Shown here: positions 42,185 to 51,604 of the stretch, in pieces
Layout: every line of letters begins with the position of its first letter
Numbering within the stretch: position 1 is the first letter of the stretch
Assembly (NCBI GenBank): GCA_016933255.1
Contig: JAFGBF010000008.1
Location: 122,017 to 186,016 of the forward strand
Length of the DNA: 64,000 nucleotides
Source: Candidatus Krumholzibacteriota bacterium
Lineage (GTDB): Bacteria > Krumholzibacteriota > Krumholzibacteriia > Krumholzibacteriales > Krumholzibacteriaceae
Direction of reading: 5' to 3'
The notes under the pieces: model-generated
The model's database searches: none
The model's input: the letters and a program-made list of their open reading frames with translations, nothing else
What the model was told of the DNA's origin: nothing
Position numbers and translations under genes: made by a program

Positions 42185-43729
42185 TTGAAAAAGAATCTGC
42201 TGACTTTCCTTCTGATGGTTATGCTCGCGCCTGCGTGTTCCGACAATACGCAGGTCCCTGTTATCAGGCTTGCGCTCCAGACAGAGCCGACCACGCTGGA
42301 TCCGGCCCTGGCGCTTGATTATTCATCGGGGATGATAACATCGATGATACATTCCAATCTTCTGCGGTTCGATGAAGATGGAAAGATCGTTCCTTCGCTT
42401 GCAAAGGACTGGTCGATCACCGAAGACGGGCTTCTCTATACCTTCCGTCTCTCTCGGAACAGATTCTCCAACGGAAGGCTCCTCAATTCGCGGGATATAA
42501 TATTTTCATTCAGGAGGCTTCTGGACCCTGAGACAGCATCGCCGAGATGGTGGGTCCTGGGGGCGCTGCGCGGAGCGGAAGAGTATCACAGGGGAGGGAG
42601 TTTTGATAAGAACTCTCTGTATGCTCCCGACGACTCTACCGTCGTCATAAGGCTGGAGTATCCAGCGGCCCATTTTCTAAGCCTCCTTTCGATGCCGTCT
42701 GCCGGGATCGTCTGTGAAGAAGAGGTGATAAGCGCTGGCGGCGACTATGGCAGAAGACCGTGCGGCTCAGGTCCCTGGAAACTCTCCGAATGGAATGAGG
42801 GTGAGGGGCTATTGCTCGTTCAAAATACGAGTTCCTCCGACTGCAACCCCGAGATCGAGGGGATCTCCATCCGTATCATCCCGGAATCGATGACGAGGAT
42901 CGCCGAATTCGAAACGGGGAATCTTGATATTCTGGAAGTTCCGAGGGCGGAACTCGATATCTGGAGGTCTGCCGGAGTGACTCTTCTCGAGAAAGAGGAA
43001 CTCAGTGTAGTATATATCGGGCTGAACAATGATAAATATCCCTTCAGCGATATCAGGGTGCGCAAAGCCCTGAATATGGCTATCGATGTAGATATGATCA
43101 TCGCAAAGGTCCTTTTCGGCGCAGGGCAAAGGTCCTGCGGGCCGGTGCCGCCCGGATTGAGCCAGGGGGCGAAGGGTGAGGACCTGTATCGATATGATCC
43201 CGAAAAGGCAAGGGAGCTTTTGGCCGACGCAGGCCTTGCTGATGGTTTCACAATGGAGATATGGCAGAGGGAAAATCCTGAAAGCGGCAGGATCCTTGAA
43301 TCAGTCCAGGGTTATCTCTCGAAGGTGGGGATCTCCGTAAGGATCATAACACGTGAATGGGGAGCGCTGAAAGAAGCGGTCGATAAGGGGACTCCTGACG
43401 CCTTCTATCTGGACTGGTTTGCCGATTATCCCGATCCGGAGAATTTTCTGACCCCTCTTTTTCATTCATCGAACAGGGGCGGCGGGGGAAACAGGTCCGG
43501 GTACTCTTCTCCCGGGGTCGATTCCCTGCTGGAAGCGGCGGCGTTATCGGGTGATGACCGGCTCAGGAAGGAGATCTACTCTGAAGCGGAAAGAATGATA
43601 TATGAAGATGCTCCGTGGATATTCCTCTGGTTCCCTGTGCGGTATGAAGTCGTCTCTTACAGGCTGGACGGTTACAGGATCCCCCTGATATTCAACAGCC
43701 GCCAGTTTATCGATACAAGGTTCAGGTAA
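42185..43729 (+). CDS. Peptide ABC transporter substrate-binding protein (SBP family 5), lipoprotein
   Basis: Lipobox-like LLTFLLMVMLAPACSD; LQTEPTTLDPALALDYSSGMI; FLTPLFHSSNRGGGGNRSGYSSPGVDSLLEAA. Start probably TTG 42185, not 42068. Confidence 0.93.
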   Translation: MKKNLLTFLLMVMLAPACSDNTQVPVIRLALQTEPTTLDPALALDYSSGMITSMIHSNLLRFDEDGKIVPSLAKDWSITEDGLLYTFRLSRNRFSNGRLLNSRDIIFSFRRLLDPETASPRWWVLGALRGAEEYHRGGSFDKNSLYAPDDSTVVIRLEYPAAHFLSLLSMPSAGIVCEEEVISAGGDYGRRPCGSGPWKLSEWNEGEGLLLVQNTSSSDCNPEIEGISIRIIPESMTRIAEFETGNLDILEVPRAELDIWRSAGVTLLEKEELSVVYIGLNNDKYPFSDIRVRKALNMAIDVDMIIAKVLFGAGQRSCGPVPPGLSQGAKGEDLYRYDPEKARELLADAGLADGFTMEIWQRENPESGRILESVQGYLSKVGISVRIITREWGALKEAVDKGTPDAFYLDWFADYPDPENFLTPLFHSSNRGGGGNRSGYSSPGVDSLLEAAALSGDDRLRKEIYSEAERMIYEDAPWIFLWFPVRYEVVSYRLDGYRIPLIFNSRQFIDTRFR

Positions 43730-43739
43730 AAGGTCTGTT

Positions 43740-44675
43740 TTGGCTGGATATACGCTCAAAAGAATACTTCTGCTCTTTCCCACCCTCTTTGGAGTCGTGA
43801 CAGTGACATTCTTTCTGATGTACGTGATCCCGGGCGACCCTGCCCTTGCCCTCGCGGGAGAGCGCTATGATCAGCAGACACTCGACAATATCAGGAAGGA
43901 ACTGGGGCTTGACCAGCCGGTTATCGTCCAGTATTTCAAATATCTCGGAAGGCTCGCGAGATTCGATCTCGGAAGATCGTTTACGACAGGCAGGGCTGTC
44001 TCGGACAGCATAAGGGAACGGTTTCCCAAAACGGTCATTCTCGCCCTGAGCGCCATGCTGCTTGCCGTGACGGGGGGCGTGCTGGCTGGAATTCTTGGAG
44101 CATGGGGAAGATTCCCCTGGCTGGGCAGGCCGCTTATGGGCCTCTCTCTTGTCGGTGTCTCGATACCGGTCTTCTGGCTCGGCCTGATCCTGATATATAT
44201 ATTTTCGATCAAGCTTTCCCTTTTACCCCCGTCAGGCTACGGGGGAGGGTCGGTCAGGTATCTGATACTCCCTGCGGTGACTCTCTCATTTGCTTCGATG
44301 GCTACTATCGCGCGGGTCACGAGGTCGGGATTCCTCGAGGCGGGGAACGAGGATTTTGTCAGGACTGCCAGAGCGAAAGGGCTTGGAGAATCGGCAATTG
44401 TGGGCAAACATCTATTTCGGAACGCCCTTATTCCGGTGGTGACGATCGTAGGGACCGATTTTGGCAGTTATCTCAGCGGAGCTGTCCTGACCGAATCTAT
44501 CTTCGGCTGGCCGGGTCTCGGCAGATATGTCGTACAGGCGGTCCTGAAAAGGGATTTTCCAGTAATTCAGGGTTCCGTATTGTTCATGGCTGTGATTTTT
44601 GTTCTTGTAAACCTTGTGGTAGATATAAGTTACGGGTTTATTGATCCCAGGGTCAGACTGAAGGAGAAAGATTAG
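43740..44675 (+). CDS. ABC transporter permease, DppB type (second set)
   Basis: MYVIPGDPALALAGERYDQQTLDNIRKELGLDQPVIVQY; DFVRTARAKGLGESAIVGKHLFRNALIPVVTIVG; TTG start. Confidence 0.95.
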   Translation: MAGYTLKRILLLFPTLFGVVTVTFFLMYVIPGDPALALAGERYDQQTLDNIRKELGLDQPVIVQYFKYLGRLARFDLGRSFTTGRAVSDSIRERFPKTVILALSAMLLAVTGGVLAGILGAWGRFPWLGRPLMGLSLVGVSIPVFWLGLILIYIFSIKLSLLPPSGYGGGSVRYLILPAVTLSFASMATIARVTRSGFLEAGNEDFVRTARAKGLGESAIVGKHLFRNALIPVVTIVGTDFGSYLSGAVLTESIFGWPGLGRYVVQAVLKRDFPVIQGSVLFMAVIFVLVNLVVDISYGFIDPRVRLKEKD

Positions 44676-45571
44676 TGGACGGGTGGCGCAGATTCATCAG
44701 AGATTTCTCCAGGAACAGGATGGCTGCGGGGGGACTTGTCTTCCTGATCCTTATCGTCCTTGCGGCAGCGTTCGCGGGGCTGATATTTCCTGACGGTGCA
44801 GATGAGATTGATCTCGATAATGCGCTCCGCTCCCCTTCGGCGGTCCACCCATTCGGAACCGATCCTTTCGGAAGGGATCTTTTGGCAAGGGTGATATACG
44901 GAGCGAGGATCTCTCTTGGAGTAGGTTTTCTCGCGAGGACGATCTCCCTCCTGCTCGGCCTTTTTTTCGGGACGGTCGCTGGTTATTTTGGAGGACGGAC
45001 CGATTCGATCATAATGCGCCTTGCCGATATAACTTTCGCCTTTCCGGCCCTGCTCCTTCTGATCGCTGTGATGGCTGTCGTCTCTCCCGGGATGATATCG
45101 CTCTTCACCGTTCTTGGAGCTATCGGGTGGGCGTCGATGGCAAGGCTCGTCAGGTCGAGGGTGATAAGCGTAAAAGAGTATGAATATGTCGAAGCGGCAA
45201 GAGCGGCGGGTGCCGGCCATCTGAAACTTGCCGGAAAGTATATCCTCCCGCAGTGCGTTTCGCCTGTAATCGTCGTTTACACCCTGGGGCTCGGAATGAT
45301 TGTGATGGCCGAAGCGAGCCTCAGTTTTCTTGGGCTCGGGGTCCAGCCTCCCCTGCCTAGCTGGGGAAGGATGATATCAAACGGAATAGTATTCATGCGC
45401 AGCGCTCCCTGGCTGACCCTCTTTCCCGGCCTCGTGTTGACAGCGACGATCTGTTCGTTTAACCTTGTCGGCGACGGGATCAGAGATGCTCTCGATCCGG
45501 GATCGAAGAGGATCGCCGCCCGGACCGGGAAGGAAGGGATGATCCGCGGCAGGCTCCAGCAGGGATTATAG
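44675..45571 (+). CDS. ABC transporter permease, DppC type (second set)
   Basis: HPFGTDPFGRDLLARVIYGARISLGVGF; EASLSFLGLGVQPPLPSWGRMI; FNLVGDGIRDALDP. Confidence 0.95.
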   Translation: MDGWRRFIRDFSRNRMAAGGLVFLILIVLAAAFAGLIFPDGADEIDLDNALRSPSAVHPFGTDPFGRDLLARVIYGARISLGVGFLARTISLLLGLFFGTVAGYFGGRTDSIIMRLADITFAFPALLLLIAVMAVVSPGMISLFTVLGAIGWASMARLVRSRVISVKEYEYVEAARAAGAGHLKLAGKYILPQCVSPVIVVYTLGLGMIVMAEASLSFLGLGVQPPLPSWGRMISNGIVFMRSAPWLTLFPGLVLTATICSFNLVGDGIRDALDPGSKRIAARTGKEGMIRGRLQQGL

Positions 45572-45603
45572 CAGTTCCGGGTTTTTCAGAAAGGCCAGAC
45601 AGA

Positions 45604-46671
45604 GTGAAAGAGACGATCAAATATCTTCTCGGCCTTATCTCTTCAAGGGAGAAAGAGATGGGCTTCGACTGGAGGTCGAGCTGGTATAAGATCGATTCAT
45701 CAGGCTCAGACAGTCTCGATATCGTATTCAGCAGGATAGAACTGGTCGAAGATATCGCCGGATCGATAGAGGGGTTCGTTCGCGTTGAATCTTCAGACGG
45801 CCGCGCAGTCCTTCGCTCGGGGCCTGATAAGAAGATCACCCTGGTTCTGGCCGGAAACGGCAGTGACACCCTTATCTGGGCGGTATCAAGCGTCGCCGAT
45901 CTGCGCAGGGAGCCGCAGCACTCCTCGGAGCTGATAACACAGGCGATAATGGGGGAGACGATGACCAGGCTCGATAGCGTCGGGGACTGGTTTTTCGTCC
46001 GCATGGAAGATAATTATCACGGCTGGGTAAGGTCATGGTCAGTCGCCGAGGCGCCCAGATCAGATATCGAGGGCCATTTTAAAAGGGCCAACGCCAGAGT
46101 CGAGGTCAATGTGGGATATCTGCTCTCCACAACCGAACCGGACAGTATCCCGGTGACGGACCTTGTCTCAGGTACGATCGTCGAGACGGAGCCGTCGGAG
46201 GGGAGATATTCATATATCCGCGTGCCGGGAGGCAAGGCCGGGTACTTTCCCTCAGATTCTCTGGGGGCGGTAAAAAAAGAGAAGACGTCCAGAGCGGATA
46301 TCGTCGAGCGGGCGGAGAAATTCATAGGGATACCATATATATGGGGAGGGACCTCGGCGAAAGGGTTTGATTGCTCGGGACTTGTGAAAAGGGTGTTTAT
46401 GATGGAGGGGATAGATCTTCCGAGGGATGCCGACCAGCAGGCTTCTGCGGGAGAGACGATAACTCTTGGGAAGATCGATACCGCGCGGCCGGCTGACCTT
46501 CTTTTCTTTGCTGACGGTGACAAGATAACCCATGTCGGGATCGCTCTTGGCGGCGGCAGATTCATCCATTCTTACGGGGATGTGAGGATAAACAGCTATA
46601 TCGAAAAGGATCCGTTATACGAGGAAAAGCTTGCGAAAAAGCTTGTTTTCGGCCGCTCGATCATCCCGTGA
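45604..46671 (+). CDS. SH3-like / NlpC-P60 cell-wall endopeptidase
   Basis: YIWGGTSAKGFDCSGLVKRVF (Cys), ITHVGIALGGGRFIHSYG (His); upstream SH3-like segments (DNYHGWVRSWS, GGKAGYFPSDSL). Confidence 0.93.
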   Translation: MKETIKYLLGLISSREKEMGFDWRSSWYKIDSSGSDSLDIVFSRIELVEDIAGSIEGFVRVESSDGRAVLRSGPDKKITLVLAGNGSDTLIWAVSSVADLRREPQHSSELITQAIMGETMTRLDSVGDWFFVRMEDNYHGWVRSWSVAEAPRSDIEGHFKRANARVEVNVGYLLSTTEPDSIPVTDLVSGTIVETEPSEGRYSYIRVPGGKAGYFPSDSLGAVKKEKTSRADIVERAEKFIGIPYIWGGTSAKGFDCSGLVKRVFMMEGIDLPRDADQQASAGETITLGKIDTARPADLLFFADGDKITHVGIALGGGRFIHSYGDVRINSYIEKDPLYEEKLAKKLVFGRSIIP

Positions 46672-46760
46672 TCCTTTTTTACCGCCCGGCGGAGCTTCTC
46701 TCCCGCCCCGGGAAGGCCGATCTGGTATTTAAAAAAAGTTAGTTTTTCATAAAAAAGTTG

Positions 46761-46789
46761 TTGACAGGATATTAGCTCTGTTCTAATCT
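46761..46789 (+). promoter_or_regulatory. Strong sigma70-like promoter for the barrel gene
   Basis: TTGACA (46761-46766), 17-nt spacer, TAATCT (46784-46789). Confidence 0.65.
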
Positions 46790-46795
46790 TGCGCC

Positions 46796-47086
46796 CGAAA
46801 TTCAAATATGAGTATCCGGGTGTTCTGAAAGGAGGATTTCCCGGGTATTACAAGGCAGGGCTTGCGAGAGTACTGCTGATATTGGTTTCAAACGGGGCTG
46901 CGGGAAAGCCGCAGATTCCAGGTTTTTACCTTATCGTCAGGAAGGGGGGCGAGTCAGGATACAGTAGGGAGCTTTTAAGCGAAAATCAAGGTCAAGAATG
47001 GGAACATATCCACGCAGACGCGTGGTAATATAGAAAGGGTTCCTGATACTTCTTCCCGGAAAGGGAAGATCTTACAGGAGGTAAAG
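46796..47086 (+). promoter_or_regulatory. Long structured 5' leader (candidate cis-regulatory RNA)
   Basis: Hairpins: TATCCGGG/CCCGGGTA (46813-46820/46840-46847, one G-U), CTGCGG-GAAAG-CCGCAG (46898-46914), CCACGC-AGAC-GCGTGG (47010-47025), TCTTCCC-GGAAA-GGGAAGA (47051-47069) ending 6 nt before AGGAGGT (47076-47082). Confidence 0.45.
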
Positions 47087-48358
47087 ATGAAGAAGTTATT
47101 TATTGTGACGGTTGCGGTAGTCCTGGTGGTTATGTCAGGTGCGGCATTTGCCACAGAAGCAAGGCTGACGGCTCTTGGAAGAGATGTCGCTCCTTATATC
47201 TGTGATGATGCCAATGTCTATAGTTGGTATGCCACTCTCCCCTCGTATTCCAACCTGTTGATTGTCGGGTTGTGGAATGACTGGGAATATGATGACGGCG
47301 ACGATGTAGAGGCGGCCTTCGGCCTTACATATGCCCTCGGCGAAGATGGAGCATGGGGAACCCTGGCGATCGGCCTGATGGAGAATACTCCGGGACCGAA
47401 TCAGGATTCCTGGATGGCGAGTGAGATCTGGGGCTGGTGGGATAGTCGAGATATCTTCGACTGGAGCCTTTACAACAGATATATGCTGATGTACGGCTAT
47501 CAGATGGAAGGTATGTCGTTCGGCCTCTTCTTCAGCCGCGCATGCGAAGCTGATAAGTATGAGTCTGATTACGGCGATCCGTATGAGCAGGAATGGAAAG
47601 AGGCGTATACGACGTTAGGTCTCGGTTTCCGCATGGACATCGGTGAGGATATGGTTTTGGACGCTGCTTTTGATTACACGAAGGCGTCATATCTCTATAC
47701 CTATACCGATATTGATGCTGATGAAGAAGCCGATCCAGGCAAAGCGATGGCTTTCAGAGCCCGTATGTTCTATAACTGGAGAGAGGATATTACATTCGTA
47801 CCTTACTTCGACTTCTCGACGCAGGATTTTGCCTACAGCCCTGTCGATGAGTTCTATTCCGATGAAGGTTATGGATTCAAGACGACGGCTTTCAAGTTCG
47901 GTATCGGCGCCAATATGAAGGTCAATGAGGACAACATGATCCTCTTTGCCATTGAGCCTTTTGCCTACTGGAAAGGTGAGCCTTCGGGATATACCGATGA
48001 TTATGAGGATGAGTGGGAGACCACAGTCAAGACTATGCCCAAGTTCATCCTGGCCCTCGAAAGCGATCTCACAGACTGGCTGACATTCAGGACAGGCTGT
48101 TCGAAGTCGCTGGCAAAATACGGCTACAGCTGGAGTGACGCGGACGATTCAGAGGAATACTGGGAAAATTACGATTCGGACTTTGATCCGTTCACCTGGA
48201 ACCTTGGTCTAGGTTTCCACTTCGGCGATTTCGACATCGACTGCGTGCTGAACAAGGATGTTCCTTTCAGCATGGGCTACTGGCTGACCGGTTATCAGAA
48301 CAACTATGATAACGAGACGACACCTGTCGGTATGATCAGCGCTGTCTATCATTTCTAG
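47087..48358 (+). CDS. Predicted outer-membrane beta-barrel / porin-like protein of unknown family
   Basis: Signal peptide MKKLFIVTVAVVLVVMSGAAFA; alternating aromatic/polar strands throughout; ends ...VGMISAVYHF with terminal Phe. Confidence 0.7.
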   Translation: MKKLFIVTVAVVLVVMSGAAFATEARLTALGRDVAPYICDDANVYSWYATLPSYSNLLIVGLWNDWEYDDGDDVEAAFGLTYALGEDGAWGTLAIGLMENTPGPNQDSWMASEIWGWWDSRDIFDWSLYNRYMLMYGYQMEGMSFGLFFSRACEADKYESDYGDPYEQEWKEAYTTLGLGFRMDIGEDMVLDAAFDYTKASYLYTYTDIDADEEADPGKAMAFRARMFYNWREDITFVPYFDFSTQDFAYSPVDEFYSDEGYGFKTTAFKFGIGANMKVNEDNMILFAIEPFAYWKGEPSGYTDDYEDEWETTVKTMPKFILALESDLTDWLTFRTGCSKSLAKYGYSWSDADDSEEYWENYDSDFDPFTWNLGLGFHFGDFDIDCVLNKDVPFSMGYWLTGYQNNYDNETTPVGMISAVYHF

Positions 48359-48385
48359 GAATCGATAGAAAGCCGGTTTGTTCTG

Positions 48386-48420
48386 CGGGAGGCCCCCATG
48401 GGCCTCCCGTTTTTTGTTTT
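48386..48420 (+). terminator. Rho-independent terminator after the barrel gene
   Basis: Perfect 10-bp stem CGGGAGGCCC-CCAT-GGGCCTCCCG followed by TTTTTTGTTTTTTT. Confidence 0.95.
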
Positions 48421-48538
48421 TTTGCATTCAGGAGCCTCTTCCGAATTCCTTCTTATTTTTCTTCTTTATTCGGTTAGAACCTCTTTATGGTCTGCTAATT
48501 GCAAGGTTTGTAAGGTTGTCCTGAGCAAAGGTGGATAG

Positions 48539-49801
48539 GTGTATTTTTTCTATTATTTTCCTGTCGGGCTGGATATATCTACCCGCAGGAGACCTGTAAT
48601 AACTATATTTCTCGTTCTGATCTCTGCAGTTACCTTTCTTGCGTACAGGTATCTGCCGTTCCAGTACTCCTGGAGGCTTACCGCTCTTGTCTTTTACCCG
48701 GCTCATCCCTCTCTTGCCACAGCTTTTACGCATATCTTCATGCACGCGGGGTATTTACATCTGATCGGTAACATGGTTTACCTTTTTGTCTTTGGCAGGG
48801 TCGTGGAGGACAGGTTCGGTCCGGGAAGATTCTTTCTGATCTTTTCCCTCTCGGCAGCGGCCGGGGTATGGTTCCATACGATACTTACCGGGATCTTGTC
48901 TCCTCAATACCTCGGATATGGAATAGTCGGGGCTTCGGGAGCGACTTCGGGGCTGCTGGGGGCATTTATCGCAAGGTTCTATTTCAGCAGGATCCGGGTC
49001 GCCTACTGGATATTCATGCCTCTGCAGGGGGTGAACAAAGCGGGAAGAAGTTTTGTTCCGGGGTGGATGGCGATAGCATTCTGGATCCTCTTTCAGAGTG
49101 TCCAGTCTGTCATGCAGTTCGGAATAGAAGGTATGCAGGTAGCCTACAGCGTCCATATCGGGGGTTTTGTCTGCGGATATATCCTTGCCGCGGCTTTCGG
49201 GGCGAGAAAAAGCGCCCGTTTCGAATCGATGCTGTCAAAGGCAAGAAGACACTTTGAAAAATCGGAATGGTTCGCCGCGCAGGGAGAATATATCAACTAT
49301 CTCGACCAAAGACAGGATGACGCGGGCGTACATACAGAGGCGGCAAGGGCGTTCCTTTGTACGATGGAGAAAGGGCAGGCACAATACTACTATAAGGAAG
49401 CGATAACGGGTCATCTTCGATCATCCGACAGAGGAGCCGCCGAAGCCGTCTTTGTCGAAGCGATGCGGTCGATTCCGGGGTTTGCTCTTCAGAAACAGGC
49501 TCATCTTGATCTTGCGTTCGGCCTGGAAAGGTCGCTGAAGTACAATACCGCAATGACTGCGTATGATAATTTTAAAACGAGATATCCGTTGGCTGTCGAT
49601 ATTCCCTTTATTCTTCTCAGGATGGCCGGAATACACGAAAGAAGGTTCAGCAGATATTCAGAAGCGTATTCCTGCTATACGCGGCTTGTTGAAGATTATC
49701 CGGATGATAACTGGGCCGACTTTGCCCGCTCAGAGATCGCGAGACTGACAGGTATGGGGGTGATTTCCGGACCTTCCGGCAAATTATCCTGTCAGGTATG
49801 A
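48539..49801 (+). CDS. Rhomboid family intramembrane serine protease with C-terminal TPR-like region
   Basis: THIFMHAGYLHLIGNMVYLFVFG, GIVGASGATSGLLGAF (GxSG), AYSVHIGGFVCG (catalytic His); C-terminal helical repeats. Confidence 0.92.
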   Translation: MYFFYYFPVGLDISTRRRPVITIFLVLISAVTFLAYRYLPFQYSWRLTALVFYPAHPSLATAFTHIFMHAGYLHLIGNMVYLFVFGRVVEDRFGPGRFFLIFSLSAAAGVWFHTILTGILSPQYLGYGIVGASGATSGLLGAFIARFYFSRIRVAYWIFMPLQGVNKAGRSFVPGWMAIAFWILFQSVQSVMQFGIEGMQVAYSVHIGGFVCGYILAAAFGARKSARFESMLSKARRHFEKSEWFAAQGEYINYLDQRQDDAGVHTEAARAFLCTMEKGQAQYYYKEAITGHLRSSDRGAAEAVFVEAMRSIPGFALQKQAHLDLAFGLERSLKYNTAMTAYDNFKTRYPLAVDIPFILLRMAGIHERRFSRYSEAYSCYTRLVEDYPDDNWADFARSEIARLTGMGVISGPSGKLSCQV

Positions 49802-50553
49802 AAACGGTATTAAATATCTTGTATAAAAAAACGGCTTCTGGTAGCTTTCATCGAGGATGCGGGGTGGTGGATGTGAGCAGTAAATCGGGATCTTCCCTGG
49901 AGACTCTCAGATCAAAAGGGTATTTCCGGGGCTTTGACCGTATGGGTGATTCGGAGCTGCTGGCTCTTGTCCTGGGCCGGATCGGTTTTTGTTCAAGTGC
50001 CTCGCTCGCACATGAACTGGTCGAGAGGTATGGCAGCCTCGAAGAGGTGGGGAGCGCGGGGCTGGAAGACCTGATGGATTTCAGAGGGATCGGAAGGGCC
50101 GGCGCGCTGAGGATAAAGGCGTCGTTCGAAATCGGCAGGCGCAGTATGATATCCTGCCGGGAAAAGGAGCTGAAAAGGGTCCGTTCTCCGGAAGATGTCG
50201 CCTGGTTGATGATACCCGAGATGAAGGGTCTCGACCGGGAGCATTTCAAGGTGCTTCTGCTCGATACGAGAAACGGGATCCTTAAGATAGTCACTGCCGC
50301 GATAGGTTCTCTCAATGCCGCGCTTGTCCATCCGAGAGAGATATTCAAGGCGGCTGTTATGGCAAGCGCCGCAGGAATAATAATAGTGCATAACCATCCG
50401 ACCGGCAACCCCGAGCCGAGTCGTGAGGATAAGGAACTGACTGAACGCTTCAACCGGTGCGGTGATCTTATGGGGATCGATCTTGTGGATCACATAATAG
50501 TAGGTAACGACAGCTTTGTGAGCTTAAGGGAGCGGGGGCTGTTCGATATTTGA
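49798..50553 (+). CDS. radC: RadC family (JAB/MPN-domain) protein
   Basis: IIIVHNHPTGNPEPSREDKELTERFNRCGDLMGIDLVDHIIVG; ATGA overlap with upstream gene. Confidence 0.95.
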   Translation: MKTVLNILYKKTASGSFHRGCGVVDVSSKSGSSLETLRSKGYFRGFDRMGDSELLALVLGRIGFCSSASLAHELVERYGSLEEVGSAGLEDLMDFRGIGRAGALRIKASFEIGRRSMISCREKELKRVRSPEDVAWLMIPEMKGLDREHFKVLLLDTRNGILKIVTAAIGSLNAALVHPREIFKAAVMASAAGIIIVHNHPTGNPEPSREDKELTERFNRCGDLMGIDLVDHIIVGNDSFVSLRERGLFDI

Positions 50554-50562
50554 AAGGAAGGG

Positions 50563-51603
50563 TTGACTTTGTTAAGTCGCATTGCCACATATTTTTCAAA
50601 TGATATCGCTATCGACCTGGGTACCGCCAATACGCTCGTCTATCTTAAAGGGAGCGGGATCGTATTGAATGAACCTTCGGTGGTAGCGGTCGATCAGAAG
50701 ACCAGAAAGATCTATGCCGTGGGTATTGAAGCGAAAGCCATGCTCGGCAAGACTCCTGACCATATTGTAGCTATAAGGCCGATGAAAGACGGCGTGATCG
50801 CCGATTTCGAGATCACAGAGGTGCTTCTGAGGGAATTCATCAGAAAATCGCAGAAAAAGAAGTTCTTCATCAGGCCGAGGATCGTAATAAGCGTCCCTTC
50901 AGGCATCACTGAGGTCGAGCGCAGGGCTGTAATCGATTCTGCCCAGAACGCGGGCGCAAGAGAGGTATATCTTGTGGCCGAACCGATCGCAGCGGCGATC
51001 GGCGTGGGATTGCCCGTAGACAAGCCATCCGGTAATATGGTCATCGATATCGGCGGCGGCACGACCGAGATAGCGGTAATAGCGCTTAACGGCATCGTCA
51101 CAGATATCTCGATACGCGTCGGCGGAGACAAGATGGACGAAGTGATCGTCCAGCATATCAAGAAAGCTTACAACCTCCTGATAGGGGATCAGACCGCTGA
51201 ACACGTCAAGATGATGATAGGTTCGGCGACAAATCTCGGACAGGAAGAAGAGATGGAGATCAAGGGCAGGGATCTTGTCTCGGGTATTCCCAAAACGCTC
51301 AGGATATCGAGTGTCGAGATAAGAGAGGCTCTCGCCGAACCGATGAGCCAGATCGTAGCGGCTCTTAAAACGGCGCTGGAACAGACTCCTCCTGAACTGG
51401 CGGCGGATATAGTCGACAGGGGTATCGTTATGACTGGAGGCGGATCGCTTCTTGGAGGAATAGATGTCCTTCTGAAAGAGGAGACGAATCTGCCTATCAA
51501 TATCGTTGAAGATCCGCTCACATGCGTCGTGTTGGGTACCGGGAAGATCCTCGGGGACCTTCACACGTACGAGCGAATAATCATGAAGAGCAGCCGGTTG
51601 TAA
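50563..51603 (+). CDS. mreB: Rod-shape-determining protein MreB
   Basis: AIDLGTANTLVYLKGSGIVLNEPSVVA; GNMVIDIGGGTTEIAVIALNGIV; TTG start. Confidence 0.98.
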   Translation: MTLLSRIATYFSNDIAIDLGTANTLVYLKGSGIVLNEPSVVAVDQKTRKIYAVGIEAKAMLGKTPDHIVAIRPMKDGVIADFEITEVLLREFIRKSQKKKFFIRPRIVISVPSGITEVERRAVIDSAQNAGAREVYLVAEPIAAAIGVGLPVDKPSGNMVIDIGGGTTEIAVIALNGIVTDISIRVGGDKMDEVIVQHIKKAYNLLIGDQTAEHVKMMIGSATNLGQEEEMEIKGRDLVSGIPKTLRISSVEIREALAEPMSQIVAALKTALEQTPPELAADIVDRGIVMTGGGSLLGGIDVLLKEETNLPINIVEDPLTCVVLGTGKILGDLHTYERIIMKSSRL

Positions 51604-51604
51604 A

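Noticed and set aside
41494-44237. 18-nt exact repeat CTTTTACCCCCGTCAGGC at 41494 and 44220
   Set aside because: Both copies encode LLPPSG in frame in unrelated proteins; most simply a chance coding coincidence, with no flanking repeat.
46880-46920. Possible c-di-GMP-I (GEMM) riboswitch because of AACGGGGCTGCGGGAAAGCC
   Set aside because: Lacks the conserved GGGACGCAAAGCC and CACGCA/GCAAACC elements; only superficial similarity.
46789-47028. 79-aa + strand ORF in the leader of the barrel gene
   Set aside because: Starts at the promoter -10 region, so its first codons would precede the transcript; composition random. Kept as leader RNA instead.
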